Counted from the first letter of the stretch, positions 18,575 to 27,498 are shown. The stretch is 64,000 bases of DNA from Xanthobacter flavus (GCF_017875275.1 NZ_JAGGML010000001.1:2749001-2813000), one strand, 5' to 3'. Notes: generated from the sequence alone by a model not told the origin. Translations and numbers: made by a program.

Positions 18575-19717
18575 ATGGCCAAGCGCGACTATTACGAAAC
18601 CCTCGGCTGCGATCGCGGCGCCGACGAGACGGTGCTGAAGGCCTCCTACCGCAAGCTCGCCATGAAGTGGCATCCCGATCGCAACCAGGGCGATGCGGAA
18701 GCCGAGGTGATGTTCAAGGAGGTCAACGAGGCCTACGAGGTCCTCAAAGACCCCCAGAAGCGGGCCGCCTATGACCGCTTCGGCCATGCCGCCTTCGAGA
18801 ATGGCGGCGGCGGCCCCGGCTTCGGCAACGATTTCGCCTCCTCCTTCGCGGACATCTTCGACGACCTGTTCGGCGGCTCCATGGGCCGCGGGCGCGGCGG
18901 CGGGGGTGGCCAGCAGCGCGGGCGCGGCTCGGACCTGCGCTACAACATGGAGATCACCCTTGAGGAAGCGTTCGTCGGCAAGACGGCGCAGATCAAGATC
19001 CCCACCTCCGTCGCCTGCGAGGCCTGCAACGGCTCCGGCGCCAAGCCCGGCACCCAGCCGAAGGCCTGCCGCACCTGCGGCGGCGCCGGCAAGATCCGCC
19101 ATGCGCAGGGCTTCTTCACCCTGGAGCGCACCTGCCCCACCTGCCAGGGCCGCGGCAGCGTCATCGAGGACCCGTGCGGCGCCTGCGCCGGCGCGGGCCG
19201 CGTGACGCGCGAGCGCACCCTCTCTGTGCAGATTCCGCCCGGCGTCGAGGACGGCACCCGCATCCGCCTCGGTGGCGAGGGCGAGGCCGGCGTGCGCGGC
19301 GGGCCGGCGGGCGACCTCTACATCTTCCTCTCCATCGAGCCGCACGCCTTCTTCCAGCGGGAGGGGGCGGACCTTTATTGCCGCGTGCCCATCTCCATGG
19401 TCACGGCGGCGCTCGGCGGCGCGGTCGAGGTGCCGACCATCGACGGTGACAAGACCAAGGTGAAAATTCCGGAGGGCACCCAGTCGCAGAAGCGCTTCCG
19501 CCTTTCCGGCAAGGGCATGCCCATCCTGCGCTCCCGCTCCTCCGGCGACATGTATGTGCAGGTGGTGGTGGAGACGCCGCAGAAGCTGACCAAGCGGCAG
19601 AGAGAGCTTCTCGCCGAGTTCGACAAGGAAAGCTCCGGCGAGACCCATCCCGAATCCGCCGGCTTCTTCGCCAAGGTGAAGGAATTCTTCCAGGGCGCGG
19701 CCGGCGAGGGGGCGTGA
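18575..19717 (+). CDS. dnaJ: Co-chaperone DnaJ (Hsp40)
   Basis: A 380-residue class I DnaJ that stimulates DnaK ATPase and delivers substrates. The J domain has HPD at residues 33-35. A Gly/Phe-rich linker ([11 protein letters not shown]) follows. Four CxxCxGxG zinc repeats come next ([32 protein letters not shown]), then the two C-terminal beta domains. The AGG just before the ATG is very close (2 bases); another GAGG lies 13 bases upstream. Translation may therefore partly depend on coupling to the preceding orphan gene. Confidence 0.98.
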   Translation: MAKRDYYETLGCDRGADETVLKASYRKLAMKWHPDRNQGDAEAEVMFKEVNEAYEVLKDPQKRAAYDRFGHAAFENGGGGPGFGNDFASSFADIFDDLFGGSMGRGRGGGGGQQRGRGSDLRYNMEITLEEAFVGKTAQIKIPTSVACEACNGSGAKPGTQPKACRTCGGAGKIRHAQGFFTLERTCPTCQGRGSVIEDPCGACAGAGRVTRERTLSVQIPPGVEDGTRIRLGGEGEAGVRGGPAGDLYIFLSIEPHAFFQREGADLYCRVPISMVTAALGGAVEVPTIDGDKTKVKIPEGTQSQKRFRLSGKGMPILRSRSSGDMYVQVVVETPQKLTKRQRELLAEFDKESSGETHPESAGFFAKVKEFFQGAAGEGA

Positions 19718-19730
19718 TCCCCGCCGGCAG

Positions 19731-20708
19731 TCAGCCCCTGCGGGCCGCAGCCATGCATTGGGCGATGCCGTCCGTATAGGGCGTCTTCGCGACGGGGCCG
19801 ATGGCCCGTTCGAGGGCGCTGCCGTCGAAGATGACCGGCTCGGTCATCAGATAGTGCATCTCCACGAGTTCGCGCATGAGCGGATCGAACAGGCCGGCGA
19901 GGCGCAGCATCGTCTTGCCCGCCACCATCAGCTTGGGCGTGCCTCCCGCCAGTGCGAAGGCCTGCCGGGCTACCTCCCGAACTGTAATGGTGCCCGCGCC
20001 CGCGAGATTGTAGGTGCGGCCGAAAGTGTCCTCCCGCCGCAACAATTCCCGCACCACCGGCCCCACATCCGGCACGAAGACGAACTCGTGTGGGGTGTCG
20101 ATAGGCCCCACCACCTTCGCCCGGCGCCCCGCCACGGCGGCGGCGAAGAGGTCGGCGAGGAAGCTGCGGTCCACGCCGGGTCCGTAGAAATCGGGCAGGC
20201 GCAGGATGGCGCCCTGAAGCGCGCCGCGCGCGTCGGCCTCCATCAGAATGTCCTCCTGCTCCTTGCGCATGCGACCCTTGAAGGTGTGTGGGTCGCGCGG
20301 ATGGCTCTCGTCCACGCGCGGCGCCTGCGGCCGGCCGAAGGGATAGGCGGTGCCGATGAGCAGCACCCGCCGCACACCCTCCGCCTCGGCCGCCTCGACC
20401 ACGGCCCGCATGAGGCGGGGGTGGAGGTGGAAGGCGTCATAGGGCACACCCACCATGTGGACGAGCGTATCCATGCCCCGAACCGCCGCGCGGAGGCTTG
20501 CGGCATCGTCCGGGTTCCAGATGCGCTGGGTGGCGAGAGGATAGGCGCCGAAGGCGGTCGAGAGGCCGGCGGCGGAGCGCCCGACGACCGAGAACGGTGT
20601 GCCGGCCGCACTCAGGGCCTGGGAGATGCTGGCGCCGATGGCGCCGGTCGCGCCCAGCAGCGCAATTCTGGGGGCGCCGGCAACTTGCGGGAAAGCGGGA
20701 GAGGTCAT
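19731..20708 (-). CDS. NAD(P)-dependent epimerase/dehydratase family protein
   Basis: A 325-residue extended short-chain dehydrogenase-like protein. The Rossmann motif is RIALLGATGAIGASI near the N-terminus, and a GTAYPFGR segment stands where the active-site strand is expected. The classical YxxxK tyrosine-lysine pair is not evident (nearby GRMRKEQED has no Tyr). It may therefore act as a nucleotide-binding regulator or an atypical reductase. The start at 20708 has AGGA at good spacing; a TTG-like upstream start would overlap the operator array. Divergent from a TetR gene, which probably represses it. Confidence 0.82.
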   Translation of the reverse strand: MTSPAFPQVAGAPRIALLGATGAIGASISQALSAAGTPFSVVGRSAAGLSTAFGAYPLATQRIWNPDDAASLRAAVRGMDTLVHMVGVPYDAFHLHPRLMRAVVEAAEAEGVRRVLLIGTAYPFGRPQAPRVDESHPRDPHTFKGRMRKEQEDILMEADARGALQGAILRLPDFYGPGVDRSFLADLFAAAVAGRRAKVVGPIDTPHEFVFVPDVGPVVRELLRREDTFGRTYNLAGAGTITVREVARQAFALAGGTPKLMVAGKTMLRLAGLFDPLMRELVEMHYLMTEPVIFDGSALERAIGPVAKTPYTDGIAQCMAAARRG

Positions 20709-20721
20709 TAGAGTGGCGTCC

Positions 20722-20766
20722 TGAACAATGTTCACTAAACATCGTTCATAAACTGAACATCGTTCA
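20722..20766. promoter_or_regulatory. Triple operator array for the adjacent TetR regulator
   Basis: Three related 13-mers lie in the 80-base divergent intergenic region: TGAACAATGTTCA (20722-20734), TAAACATCGTTCA (20736-20748) and TGAACATCGTTCA (20754-20766). The first and third have perfect 5-bp palindromic arms (TGAAC/GTTCA). The sites overlap the likely promoters of both genes, which fits autorepression by the TetR protein and repression of the epimerase-like gene. Confidence 0.75.
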
Positions 20767-20788
20767 TGTCAAGCGACAAGGGTCTGTC

Positions 20789-21433
20789 GTGTCAGAATTG
20801 AAATCGTCCGCGCCGCCCCAGGGCGGTTCGCCCCGCGCCAGGCGGAAGGAGGATGCCCGTGCGCGCATCCTTGCCGAGGCGCGCCGGATCGTTCTGGATC
20901 AGGGATTTGAGGCGCTCACCATGCGCCGCATCGCCGAGGCCGCCGGCTATTCCGCCGGGGCGCTCTATCTTCACTTTGAGAATCGCGAGGCCATCGCCCG
21001 CGAACTCGGGGAGGCCGGCATGCGCGCGCTGCTCGAAGGCCTCGCCGAGGCCGGAAAGAGCGCGGACCCGCTGCACCGGCTCAAGGCCCTGGCGCTCGCT
21101 TATGCGGCGTTCGGGCGCGCCGAGCCCGAAACCTACCGGCTGATCTTCATGGAGCCGGGCTTCGCGGCCACCGCGCTGGGGGGGAAGGACGCGGCCGGGG
21201 CGGCGGCGTTTGCGCTCATCGGAGGGGTGTTCCAGGATCTCGCAACGGCCGGTCGGCTGAGGGATGGGCTTGACCCGGAGGGCCTCGCCCTGACCTTCTG
21301 GATCCTCCTGCACGGCGTGGTCAGCCTGAAGCTGACCTGCTCGGCCTTTCTCGTGGCTCCCGAGGAGGATCTCCTTTCGACAGCGCTCGACAACCTGCTA
21401 CACGGGGCCTTGCGCGAGGCCAGCGAACCTTGA
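20789..21433 (+). CDS. TetR family transcriptional regulator
   Basis: A 214-residue TetR-type repressor. The N-terminal HTH is ALTMRRIAEAAGYSAGALYLHF, about residues 43-64, preceded by the usual arginine-rich helix 1. The C-terminal half is the variable ligand and dimer domain (TetR_C-like GPEGLALTFW region). The start is GTG at 20789 with AAGGG seven bases upstream. The nearest ATG (20766) is out of frame. Divergent from the epimerase-like gene, with three operator-like palindromes between. The ligand is unknown. Confidence 0.88.
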   Translation: MSELKSSAPPQGGSPRARRKEDARARILAEARRIVLDQGFEALTMRRIAEAAGYSAGALYLHFENREAIARELGEAGMRALLEGLAEAGKSADPLHRLKALALAYAAFGRAEPETYRLIFMEPGFAATALGGKDAAGAAAFALIGGVFQDLATAGRLRDGLDPEGLALTFWILLHGVVSLKLTCSAFLVAPEEDLLSTALDNLLHGALREASEP

Positions 21434-21497
21434 CCCCGCCCCCTTTCCCGTCTAAGCGCCTGATATCCGACCCGCTCGGGCGCCCGAGGTGCAGTTG

Positions 21498-22115
21498 ATG
21501 CTCCAGTCCCACGACCACCGCAGGCCGCTTCAAAAGCCCCTGCTCCAGAAGCCGAACCTCAAGGACGAGGTGCGTTTCCTGCAGTCGTGGTTCCAGAATC
21601 CGCTCAAGACCGGCGCGGTCGCGCCCTCGAGCCCGGCGCTCGCCAAGATGATGGCGAGCTATCTCGATCCCAAGATGGACGGCCCGGTCATCGAGCTTGG
21701 GCCGGGCACCGGCCCGGTCACCAAGGCGCTGATCCAGCGCGGCTTTGCCCCCGAGCGCCTGTTCCTGATCGAGTACAATCCGGAATTCTGCGCCCTGCTG
21801 CGCCTGCGCTATCCCGGCGCCACCGTCATCAACGGTGATGCCTACCAGCTCGGCAAGACGCTGAAGGATCGCCTGCCCGGCAAGGCGGCGGGCACCATCT
21901 CCTCGCTGCCGCTCTTCACCATGCCCGAGGCCGAGCGCCACCGGATGGTCAACGAGGCGTTCGACCTCTCCCACCCCGGCACGCCGTTCGTGCAATTCAC
22001 CTATGCGGTGGTCTCGCCCGTGCCGCTGCTGCCGGGCGCCATCGAGGGCGAACGCTCGCCGCGGGTGTGGCGCAACATCCCCCCGGCCCGCGTCTGGGCT
22101 TATCGCCGGCCCTGA
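21498..22115 (+). CDS. pmtA: PmtA-like phospholipid N-methyltransferase
   Basis: A 205-residue SAM-dependent methyltransferase resembling the rhizobial PmtA family, which methylates phosphatidylethanolamine towards phosphatidylcholine at the membrane. Recognised features are the N-terminal VRFLQSWFQNPLKTGAVAP, the SAM site VIELGPGTGPVTKAL and the C-terminal FTYAVVSPVP. Related rRNA adenine dimethylase-like proteins share motif I, so the substrate assignment is by family resemblance. The ATG at 21498 has GAGG eight bases upstream; a GTG three codons earlier is possible. Confidence 0.8.
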   Translation: MLQSHDHRRPLQKPLLQKPNLKDEVRFLQSWFQNPLKTGAVAPSSPALAKMMASYLDPKMDGPVIELGPGTGPVTKALIQRGFAPERLFLIEYNPEFCALLRLRYPGATVINGDAYQLGKTLKDRLPGKAAGTISSLPLFTMPEAERHRMVNEAFDLSHPGTPFVQFTYAVVSPVPLLPGAIEGERSPRVWRNIPPARVWAYRRP

Positions 22116-22146
22116 TCCTCATCTTGGCCGGTCCGGCGCCGGCCTT

Positions 22147-22746
22147 ATGCTGCCGGTGCCGCTTGTGACCGATTTCCTCTATCTGACCCATCCGCAGGTC
22201 CAGGTGGACCCTGCCGTCCCCGTGCCGCGCTGGGGTCTGTCGCCCGTGGGGCGTCAGCGCACGCTGGCCTTTTCCACGCGATTCGATCTCTCCGCCATCA
22301 GCCAAGTCATCTCCTCCACCGAGGAGAAGGCGAAGGAGACGGCCGCCCTGATCGCCGCGCCCCTCCGGCTGCCGGTCGTCATCCGCGACGGCATGGAGGA
22401 GAACGACCGCTCCGCCACCGGCTACCTGCCCGAGGCCGAATTCCAGGAGATGGCCAACGCCTTCTTCGCCCGCCCCACCGAGAGCGTGCGCGGCTGGGAG
22501 CGCGCGGTGGACGCGCAGGCCCGTATCGTTGCGGCGGTGGAGGCGGCGCTGGCGGTTTACGGCGGGGCGGGACAGCGCCTCCTGTTCGTCGGTCATGGCG
22601 GGGTGGGCACCTTGCTTCTGTGCCACCTGGCGGGCTACCCCATTTCCCGCGTCCACGACCAGCCACCGGTTGGGGGCGGCTGCTGGTTCCGCGCCGGTCC
22701 CGCGCGCCGGCCGGACCGCTGGCGCGCAATGGAGGAGACGGCATGA
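22147..22746 (+). CDS. Histidine phosphatase-superfamily protein with altered RHG motif
   Basis: A 199-residue protein of the phosphoglycerate-mutase-like fold. The second-histidine motif LLFVGHGGVGTLLL is intact, and the segment VISSTEEKAKETAALIA matches the family's second conserved block. The canonical N-terminal RHG is replaced by LTHP: the histidine remains but the flanking Arg and Gly are lost. Activity is therefore uncertain. Its TGA overlaps the pyrF ATG (22743-22746), so it is translationally coupled to pyrimidine synthesis. Confidence 0.8.
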   Translation: MLPVPLVTDFLYLTHPQVQVDPAVPVPRWGLSPVGRQRTLAFSTRFDLSAISQVISSTEEKAKETAALIAAPLRLPVVIRDGMEENDRSATGYLPEAEFQEMANAFFARPTESVRGWERAVDAQARIVAAVEAALAVYGGAGQRLLFVGHGGVGTLLLCHLAGYPISRVHDQPPVGGGCWFRAGPARRPDRWRAMEETA

Positions 22747-23465
22747 CGCAGGTTGTTCAGGGCACCCCGATCCGCGCGGATGTCCGCGACAAGCTCATCG
22801 TCGCCCTCGACTATCCCTCCGTCGCCGCCGCCGAGGCCGCGGTCGCCCAGCTTGGCGACGTGGTGAGCTTCTACAAGATCGGGCTGGAGCTGGCGGTCTC
22901 GGGCGGCATCGACCTTGCCGCCGACCTCATCGCCGCCGGCAAGAAGGTGTTTCTCGACCTCAAGCTCCACGACATCGGCAACACGGTGGAGCGCGCGACC
23001 GCTGCCGCCGCCGAGCGGGGCTTCGACATTCTCACCGTCCACGCCTATCCCCTGACCATGGCCGCCGCCGCGCGCGGGGCTGCGGGCAGCAAGCTGGAGG
23101 TGCTGGGCGTCACGGTGCTCACCTCCTATGACGATGCCGATCTCGCCGCCACCGGCGTCGCCGGGGGCGTCACCGAGACCGTGCGCCTGCGCGCCGGGCA
23201 GGCGCGGGAGGCCGGCATCGCCGGCGTCATCTGCGCCCCCACCGACGCCGCCATGGTGCGCGGCATTCTTGGCCCTCATATGCGCGTGGTGACGCCGGGC
23301 GTGCGGCCCAAGGGCGCCGCCGTGGGCGACCAGAAGCGCATCGCGACGCCGGCCGAGGCGCTGGCCGCGGGCGCCGACCGCATCGTGGTGGGCCGGCCGG
23401 TGACGGCGGCGGAAGACCCGGTCGCGGCGGCGCGGGCGATCCTTGCTGAACTTCAGGGCGCGTGA
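22743..23465 (+). CDS. pyrF: Orotidine 5'-phosphate decarboxylase
   Basis: A 240-residue TIM-barrel enzyme that decarboxylates OMP to UMP. The signature is complete: KLIVALDYPS at strand 1, FYKIGLEL, then the catalytic VFLDLKLHDIGNTV with its Asp-Lys-Asp network. TVHAYP, VTPGVRP and the phosphate-binding DRIVVGRPVT close the barrel. The start overlaps the preceding stop (ATGA). Confidence 0.97.
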   Translation: MTQVVQGTPIRADVRDKLIVALDYPSVAAAEAAVAQLGDVVSFYKIGLELAVSGGIDLAADLIAAGKKVFLDLKLHDIGNTVERATAAAAERGFDILTVHAYPLTMAAAARGAAGSKLEVLGVTVLTSYDDADLAATGVAGGVTETVRLRAGQAREAGIAGVICAPTDAAMVRGILGPHMRVVTPGVRPKGAAVGDQKRIATPAEALAAGADRIVVGRPVTAAEDPVAAARAILAELQGA

Positions 23466-23476
23466 CGGGGGCGGCG

Positions 23477-24121
23477 ATGGCGAGCGGCTACTGGTTCCTC
23501 AATCTCGATGTGGTCAACCCGGTGGACTACATCACCTACCGCGAGGCGAACTACGCCTTCGCGCGGTCGCACGGCTTCCGGTTCGTGATCCGCGGTGGCG
23601 ACTTCGAGCAGCTCGAAGGCATCAAGCGCCATCGCAACGTGCTGGTGGAACTGCCCTCCTACGAGGACGCCCTGAGCACCTATACCCTGCCCGAATACCA
23701 GCACGTGCGCGATCTGCGCCGCTCCACCGCCATCGCCGATCTCGCCGCTGTCGAAGGTTATGACGGGCCACAGCCTTCGTCGGCACCGCCGCCCGAAGGC
23801 ACGCCCGAGAACCCGCGCGGCTACTGGATGGCCAAGGTGGATGTGACCGATCCCGATCGCTACAAGGATTACGTGGCCGCCAATGCCGAGCCGCTGGCCG
23901 AATACGGCGCCTGGTTCGTCGTGCGGGGCGGGCGCAACCAGGTTCTGGAGGGCCATGGCCGCTCGCGCTACGTGGTCATCGCGTTCAAGGATGTCGCGAC
24001 GGCGCGCGCCTGCTATTTCTCCCCGGGATACCAGAAGGCGCTGGCCATCCGGCGGGAGGCGTCGGTCGCCGACGTCATCCTCATCTCCGGCTATACCGGG
24101 CACGAGGCCGCGCCCACCTGA
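23477..24121 (+). CDS. Tandem DUF1330 protein
   Basis: A 214-residue protein with two DUF1330-like ferredoxin-fold units. The first (residues about 1-95) begins [20 protein letters not shown]. The second (about 118-214) begins [20 protein letters not shown] and ends in [12 protein letters not shown]. Single-domain DUF1330 proteins are usually about 95 residues, so this is an internal duplication or fusion joined by a Pro-rich linker. Function unknown; dimeric alpha/beta barrels of this type often bind small aromatics or haem. A GTG at 23462 overlapping the pyrF stop is an alternative start. The ATG at 23477 has a better ribosome site (ACGGGGG). Confidence 0.82.
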   Translation: MASGYWFLNLDVVNPVDYITYREANYAFARSHGFRFVIRGGDFEQLEGIKRHRNVLVELPSYEDALSTYTLPEYQHVRDLRRSTAIADLAAVEGYDGPQPSSAPPPEGTPENPRGYWMAKVDVTDPDRYKDYVAANAEPLAEYGAWFVVRGGRNQVLEGHGRSRYVVIAFKDVATARACYFSPGYQKALAIRREASVADVILISGYTGHEAAPT

Positions 24122-24133
24122 GCGCGACCATTC

Positions 24134-24176
24134 TCGATCGCTTTTCCCCGACTCGCTAAATCGGCGAAGCGATCGA
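24134..24176 (+). terminator. Stem-loop downstream of the DUF1330 gene
   Basis: TCGATCGCTT (24134-24143) pairs perfectly with AAGCGATCGA (24167-24176) across a 23-nt loop. It lies 13 bases after the stop at 24121. There is no T tract, so it may be a terminator or part of a composite intergenic repeat with the element just downstream. Confidence 0.5.
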
Positions 24177-24191
24177 CGGTATCGAGTTAAC

Positions 24192-24235
24192 GCATTTTCT
24201 TCACGCGAACCGGTATCCCCTTCGCTTGAAAATGC
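24192..24235. repeat. Palindromic intergenic element (Rhizobiales-type REP-like)
   Basis: Outer arms are GCATTTTC (24192-24199) and GAAAATGC (24228-24235), enclosing a partly self-complementary core with GCGAA and TTCGC. I recognise this arrangement (TTTTC..ACGCGAACCGG..TTCGC..GAAAA) as similar to a dispersed intergenic element of Rhizobiales genomes. No second copy is in this window. It ends 17 bases before the dapB start and swallows a false ATG at 24232. Confidence 0.55.
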
Positions 24236-24252
24236 CCAAGAGGACTTTACCC

Positions 24253-25080
24253 GTGACCGATCTGCGCATCGTCATCGCCGGGGCCGGCGGCCGCATGGGC
24301 CGCACGCTCATCCGCGCCATCGCCGAGACCGAGGGGCTGAAGCTCGTCGGCGCCCTCGAATATGCCGGCTCCGCCCATCTGGGCGAGGATGCCGGGCTGA
24401 TGGCGGGCACGGGCCCCAACGGCATCACGGTGGAGAGCGACGTGGCCCCGGCGCTGAACGGCGCCGACGTTGTGATCGACTTCTCCACCCCCGCCGCCAC
24501 GGTGCGCCTCGCCGGTCGCCTCGCCGAGGCGGGAATCGCCCATGTCATCGGCACCACCGGCTTCTCCAACGAGGACAACGCGGCCATCGCCGACGCGGCC
24601 CTGCGCACGGTCATCGTCAAGTCCGGCAACATGAGCCTCGGTGTGAACCTGCTCGCCGCCCTGACCCGCCGGGTGGCGGCGACGCTGGGCGACGACTTCG
24701 ACATCGAGATCGTCGAGATGCATCACAACCGGAAGGTCGATGCGCCCTCCGGGACCGCGCTGCTGCTGGGCGATGCGGCGGCGGCCGGCCGCAACCGCAA
24801 GCTCGACGAATGCTCCGATCGCGGCCGCGACGGCCTCACCGGCCCGCGCGTGAAGGGCAATATCGGCTTCGCCAGCCTGCGCGGCGGCTCCGTGGTGGGC
24901 GAGCACATGGTGATCTTCGCCGGCGCCTCCGAGCGCATCGAGCTGGTCCACAAGGCCGAGGACCGGATGATCTTCGCCAACGGCGCGCTCACCGCCGCCC
25001 GTTGGACGAAATGCGGAGAGACCCGGCGCGAGCCCGGGCTCTATTCCATGGCCGACGTGCTCGGCCTTGCCGATTTCTGA
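24253..25080 (+). CDS. dapB: 4-hydroxy-tetrahydrodipicolinate reductase
   Basis: A 275-residue NAD(P)H-dependent reductase of the diaminopimelate/lysine pathway. It has the nucleotide-binding motif [13 protein letters not shown], the [11 protein letters not shown] strand, IGTTGFS, and the DapB active-site block [16 protein letters not shown] containing the catalytic His and Lys. The C-terminus has [14 protein letters not shown] start it at the GTG at 24253 because AAGAGGAC lies at ideal distance and the product then begins like other alphaproteobacterial DapBs ([10 protein letters not shown]). An ATG at 24232 lies inside a repeat element. Confidence 0.95.
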   Translation: MTDLRIVIAGAGGRMGRTLIRAIAETEGLKLVGALEYAGSAHLGEDAGLMAGTGPNGITVESDVAPALNGADVVIDFSTPAATVRLAGRLAEAGIAHVIGTTGFSNEDNAAIADAALRTVIVKSGNMSLGVNLLAALTRRVAATLGDDFDIEIVEMHHNRKVDAPSGTALLLGDAAAAGRNRKLDECSDRGRDGLTGPRVKGNIGFASLRGGSVVGEHMVIFAGASERIELVHKAEDRMIFANGALTAARWTKCGETRREPGLYSMADVLGLADF

Positions 25081-25097
25081 GTGTCTGGAGACTTTTC

Positions 25098-25721
25098 ATG
25101 TCGGATCGCATCCTCGTCCTCGTCCGTCACGGGCAGAGCGAGTGGAACCTCAAGAACCTTTTCACCGGCTGGCGTGACCCCGACCTCACCGAGCAGGGCG
25201 TCGCGGAGGCGAAGCGTGCGGGCGCGCTCCTGAAGGCCGAAGGCCTGACGTTCGACGTCGCCTTCACCTCGCTCCTCTCCCGCGCCCAGCGCACCCTGTC
25301 GCTGGTGCTCGGCGAGATGGGACAGGAGGGCGTGGAGACGATGGCCAGCCAGGCGCTGAACGAGCGGGACTATGGCGACCTCTCCGGCCTCAACAAGGAC
25401 GACGCCCGCGCCAAGTGGGGCGAGGAGCAGGTGCATGTGTGGCGCCGCTCCTACGACGTCCCCCCGCCCGGCGGCGAGAGCCTGCGCGATACGGTGGCCC
25501 GCACGCTGCCCTATTACAATCAGGAGATCCTGCCGCGCGTGCTGAGGGGCGAGACCACGATCGTGACCGCCCACGGCAATTCGCTGCGCGCCCTCATCAT
25601 GGTGCTGGAGAAGCTGTCTCCCGAAGGCATCATGAAGCGCGAGGTGCTCACTGGCGTGCCGATGGTCTATCGGATGCGCGCCGATTCCACCGTCGAGGAC
25701 CGGCGCGACCTCGCGGTCTGA
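25098..25721 (+). CDS. gpmA: 2,3-bisphosphoglycerate-dependent phosphoglycerate mutase
   Basis: A 207-residue glycolytic mutase interconverting 3- and 2-phosphoglycerate. The phosphohistidine motif is [20 protein letters not shown] and the second His is in [13 protein letters not shown]. It also has the conserved SLLSRAQRT and [14 protein letters not shown] blocks. The length suits the short alphaproteobacterial form. It follows dapB by 17 bases with GGAG before the ATG, so both are likely co-transcribed. Confidence 0.96.
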   Translation: MSDRILVLVRHGQSEWNLKNLFTGWRDPDLTEQGVAEAKRAGALLKAEGLTFDVAFTSLLSRAQRTLSLVLGEMGQEGVETMASQALNERDYGDLSGLNKDDARAKWGEEQVHVWRRSYDVPPPGGESLRDTVARTLPYYNQEILPRVLRGETTIVTAHGNSLRALIMVLEKLSPEGIMKREVLTGVPMVYRMRADSTVEDRRDLAV

Positions 25722-25735
25722 GGACGCCTGAGGCC

Positions 25736-25755
25736 GCGGCCGGTTCGCCGGCCGC
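25736..25755. terminator. GC-rich terminator between gpmA and ispA
   Basis: GCGGCCGG (25736-25743), the tetraloop TTCG, then CCGGCCGC (25748-25755): a perfect 8-bp stem between convergent genes. A UUCG loop gives high stability. It probably serves both strands. Confidence 0.7.
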
Positions 25756-25772
25756 TCCCCTCCAAGATGCGC

Positions 25773-26699
25773 TCAGCTGCGCCGCGCGGCCACGAACTGG
25801 GCGGCTTCGGCGAGGATCTCGCCGCGCGCGCCGAACGGCGCAAGGGCGTCCGCCGCTTCTGCCACCAGACGGTCCAGCAGACGGCGCGCCTCGGGCAGGC
25901 CGAGGCGGGAGACCAGCGTCGCCTTGCCGGCGGCGGCGTCCTTGCCCACCTTCTTGCCCACCTCCTCGGCCGTTCCTTCCACATCCAGAATGTCGTCAGC
26001 GATCTGGAACGCCGCGCCCAGCGCCCGCCCGTAGGCGAGCAGCGCCGCGCGCTGGCCCGCATCCGCGCCGCCGAGGATCGCCCCCGCCTCGGCCGAGACG
26101 GCGAGCAGGGCGCCGGTCTTCATGGCCTGCAGGTCGCGGATGGCGTCCTCCCCATGGGCGAGAGGCGCCCCGCCGGAAAAGCGCCCTTCGGCGGCGAGGT
26201 CCAGCATCTGCCCGCCCACCATGCCGCCGATGCCCGCCGCCCGCGCCAGCGCCCGCACCAGCGCGATGCGCACGGCCGGATCGGGATGGGCGTCCTCACC
26301 CGCCAGCAGGTCGAAAGCGAGGGTGAGCAGCCCGTCGCCGGCGAGGATGGCGGTGGCCTCGTCATAGGCCTTGTGGACGGTGGGACGGCCCCGCCGCAGG
26401 TCGTCGTCGTCCATGGCGGGCAAATCGTCATGGACGAGGGAATAGCAGTGCACGCACTCGATGGCGGTGGCGGCGGTCACGGCGGCTTCGGCCGGAAGGC
26501 CGAACAGGGCGGCGCCCTCGATCACCAGGAACGGCCGCAGCCTTTTGCCGCCGCCCAGAGCCCCGTGGCGCATGGCGGCCATGAGCCGCTCCGGCCGCAG
26601 CCGCTCGCCGGCAAGCGCCGCACCGCCGAGCGCGGCGGCGAGCCGGGTTTCGGTGATGGCGGCGGCGGCGTCGAGACGATCCTTGAGGGAAGAGGTCAC
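25773..26699 (-). CDS. ispA: Polyprenyl synthetase, farnesyl diphosphate synthase type
   Basis: A 308-residue trans-isoprenyl diphosphate synthase. The first aspartate-rich motif is VHDDLPAMDDDDLRRG and the second is QIADDILDVEGT. The segment GGGKRLRPFLV provides IPP-binding residues, and GKATLVSRLG follows the second motif as in IspA. A small residue pattern (CVHCYSLVHDD) before the first motif suggests C15 or C20 products. The GTG at 26699 gives the usual IspA length; a TTG ten codons upstream is less likely. Confidence 0.92.
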   Translation of the reverse strand: MTSSLKDRLDAAAAITETRLAAALGGAALAGERLRPERLMAAMRHGALGGGKRLRPFLVIEGAALFGLPAEAAVTAATAIECVHCYSLVHDDLPAMDDDDLRRGRPTVHKAYDEATAILAGDGLLTLAFDLLAGEDAHPDPAVRIALVRALARAAGIGGMVGGQMLDLAAEGRFSGGAPLAHGEDAIRDLQAMKTGALLAVSAEAGAILGGADAGQRAALLAYGRALGAAFQIADDILDVEGTAEEVGKKVGKDAAAGKATLVSRLGLPEARRLLDRLVAEAADALAPFGARGEILAEAAQFVAARRS

Positions 26700-26826
26700 C
26701 GGGTGGCCTAGCGTGGCTGAGAAGGGCAAGGTGGAACGCCCGGCGAGGGCGCACCGTTGACGGGGGCCACCGGGTGCCTCAACCAGGGGTCAAGGTCAAG
26801 CCGCATGGCGGCAGGGAGGGGGGAGG

Positions 26827-27498
26827 ATGATCCGTCTGGTGCTTCGGGTGGTGCTCATCCTCGCTGCCATCCCGCTGGTGCTTTCGGTCCTCTACAACGT
26901 CATCAATCCCGTCTCGACGCTGATGATCGGCCGCTGGATCACCGGCGAGCGGGTGGAGCGCGTGTGGACGCCCATCGAGAAGATGTCGCCGGCGCTGGTG
27001 CGCACGGTCATCGCCTCGGAGGATGCCAGCTTCTGCCAGAACGTCGGCATCGATTTCGGCGAGCTGCGCGAGGCCATCGAGAAGGCGGACGAACTCGAGG
27101 ACACCCGCGGCGCCTCCACCATTCCCATGCAGATCGCCAAGAACCTGTTCCTGTGGCCGGGGCGGGCGCTGATCCGCAAGGCCATCGAGATGCCGCTCGC
27201 CATCTGGCTCGATCTGGTGGTGAGCAAGAGGCGTCTGATCGAGATCTATCTCAACATCGCCGAATGGGGGCCGAATGGCGAATTCGGCGTGGAGGCGGGC
27301 GCGCAGCGCGCCTTCGGCATTTCCGCCGCGCAGGTGGATACGCGGCAGGCGGCGCTGCTGGCGGTGATGCTGCCCAATCCGCACCGGCGCGATGCGGGCA
27401 ATCCCACCGCCGGCGTCCAGCGGCTCGCGTCCCGCCTTCAGGCGCGGGTGCCCAAGGAGGGGCCGGAACTCGTCGCCTGCCTCGGCCAGCTGCGCTGA
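26827..27498 (+). CDS. mtgA: Monofunctional peptidoglycan glycosyltransferase
   Basis: A 223-residue GT51 enzyme that polymerises lipid II glycan strands. A single N-terminal membrane anchor (residues about 3-24, LVLRVVLILAAIPLVLSVLY) places the domain in the periplasm. The catalytic Glu lies in VIASEDASFCQN. The donor-site motifs GASTIPMQIAKNLFLW, RRLIEIYLNIAEWG and FGVEAGAQRAFG are present. There is no transpeptidase domain. The ATG follows GGGAGGGGGGAGG. Confidence 0.95.
   Translation: MIRLVLRVVLILAAIPLVLSVLYNVINPVSTLMIGRWITGERVERVWTPIEKMSPALVRTVIASEDASFCQNVGIDFGELREAIEKADELEDTRGASTIPMQIAKNLFLWPGRALIRKAIEMPLAIWLDLVVSKRRLIEIYLNIAEWGPNGEFGVEAGAQRAFGISAAQVDTRQAALLAVMLPNPHRRDAGNPTAGVQRLASRLQARVPKEGPELVACLGQLR

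Noticed and set aside
24232-25080. ATG at 24232 as the dapB start.
   Set aside because: It lies inside the palindromic element, and the GTG at 24253 has the proper ribosome site and family-typical N-terminus.
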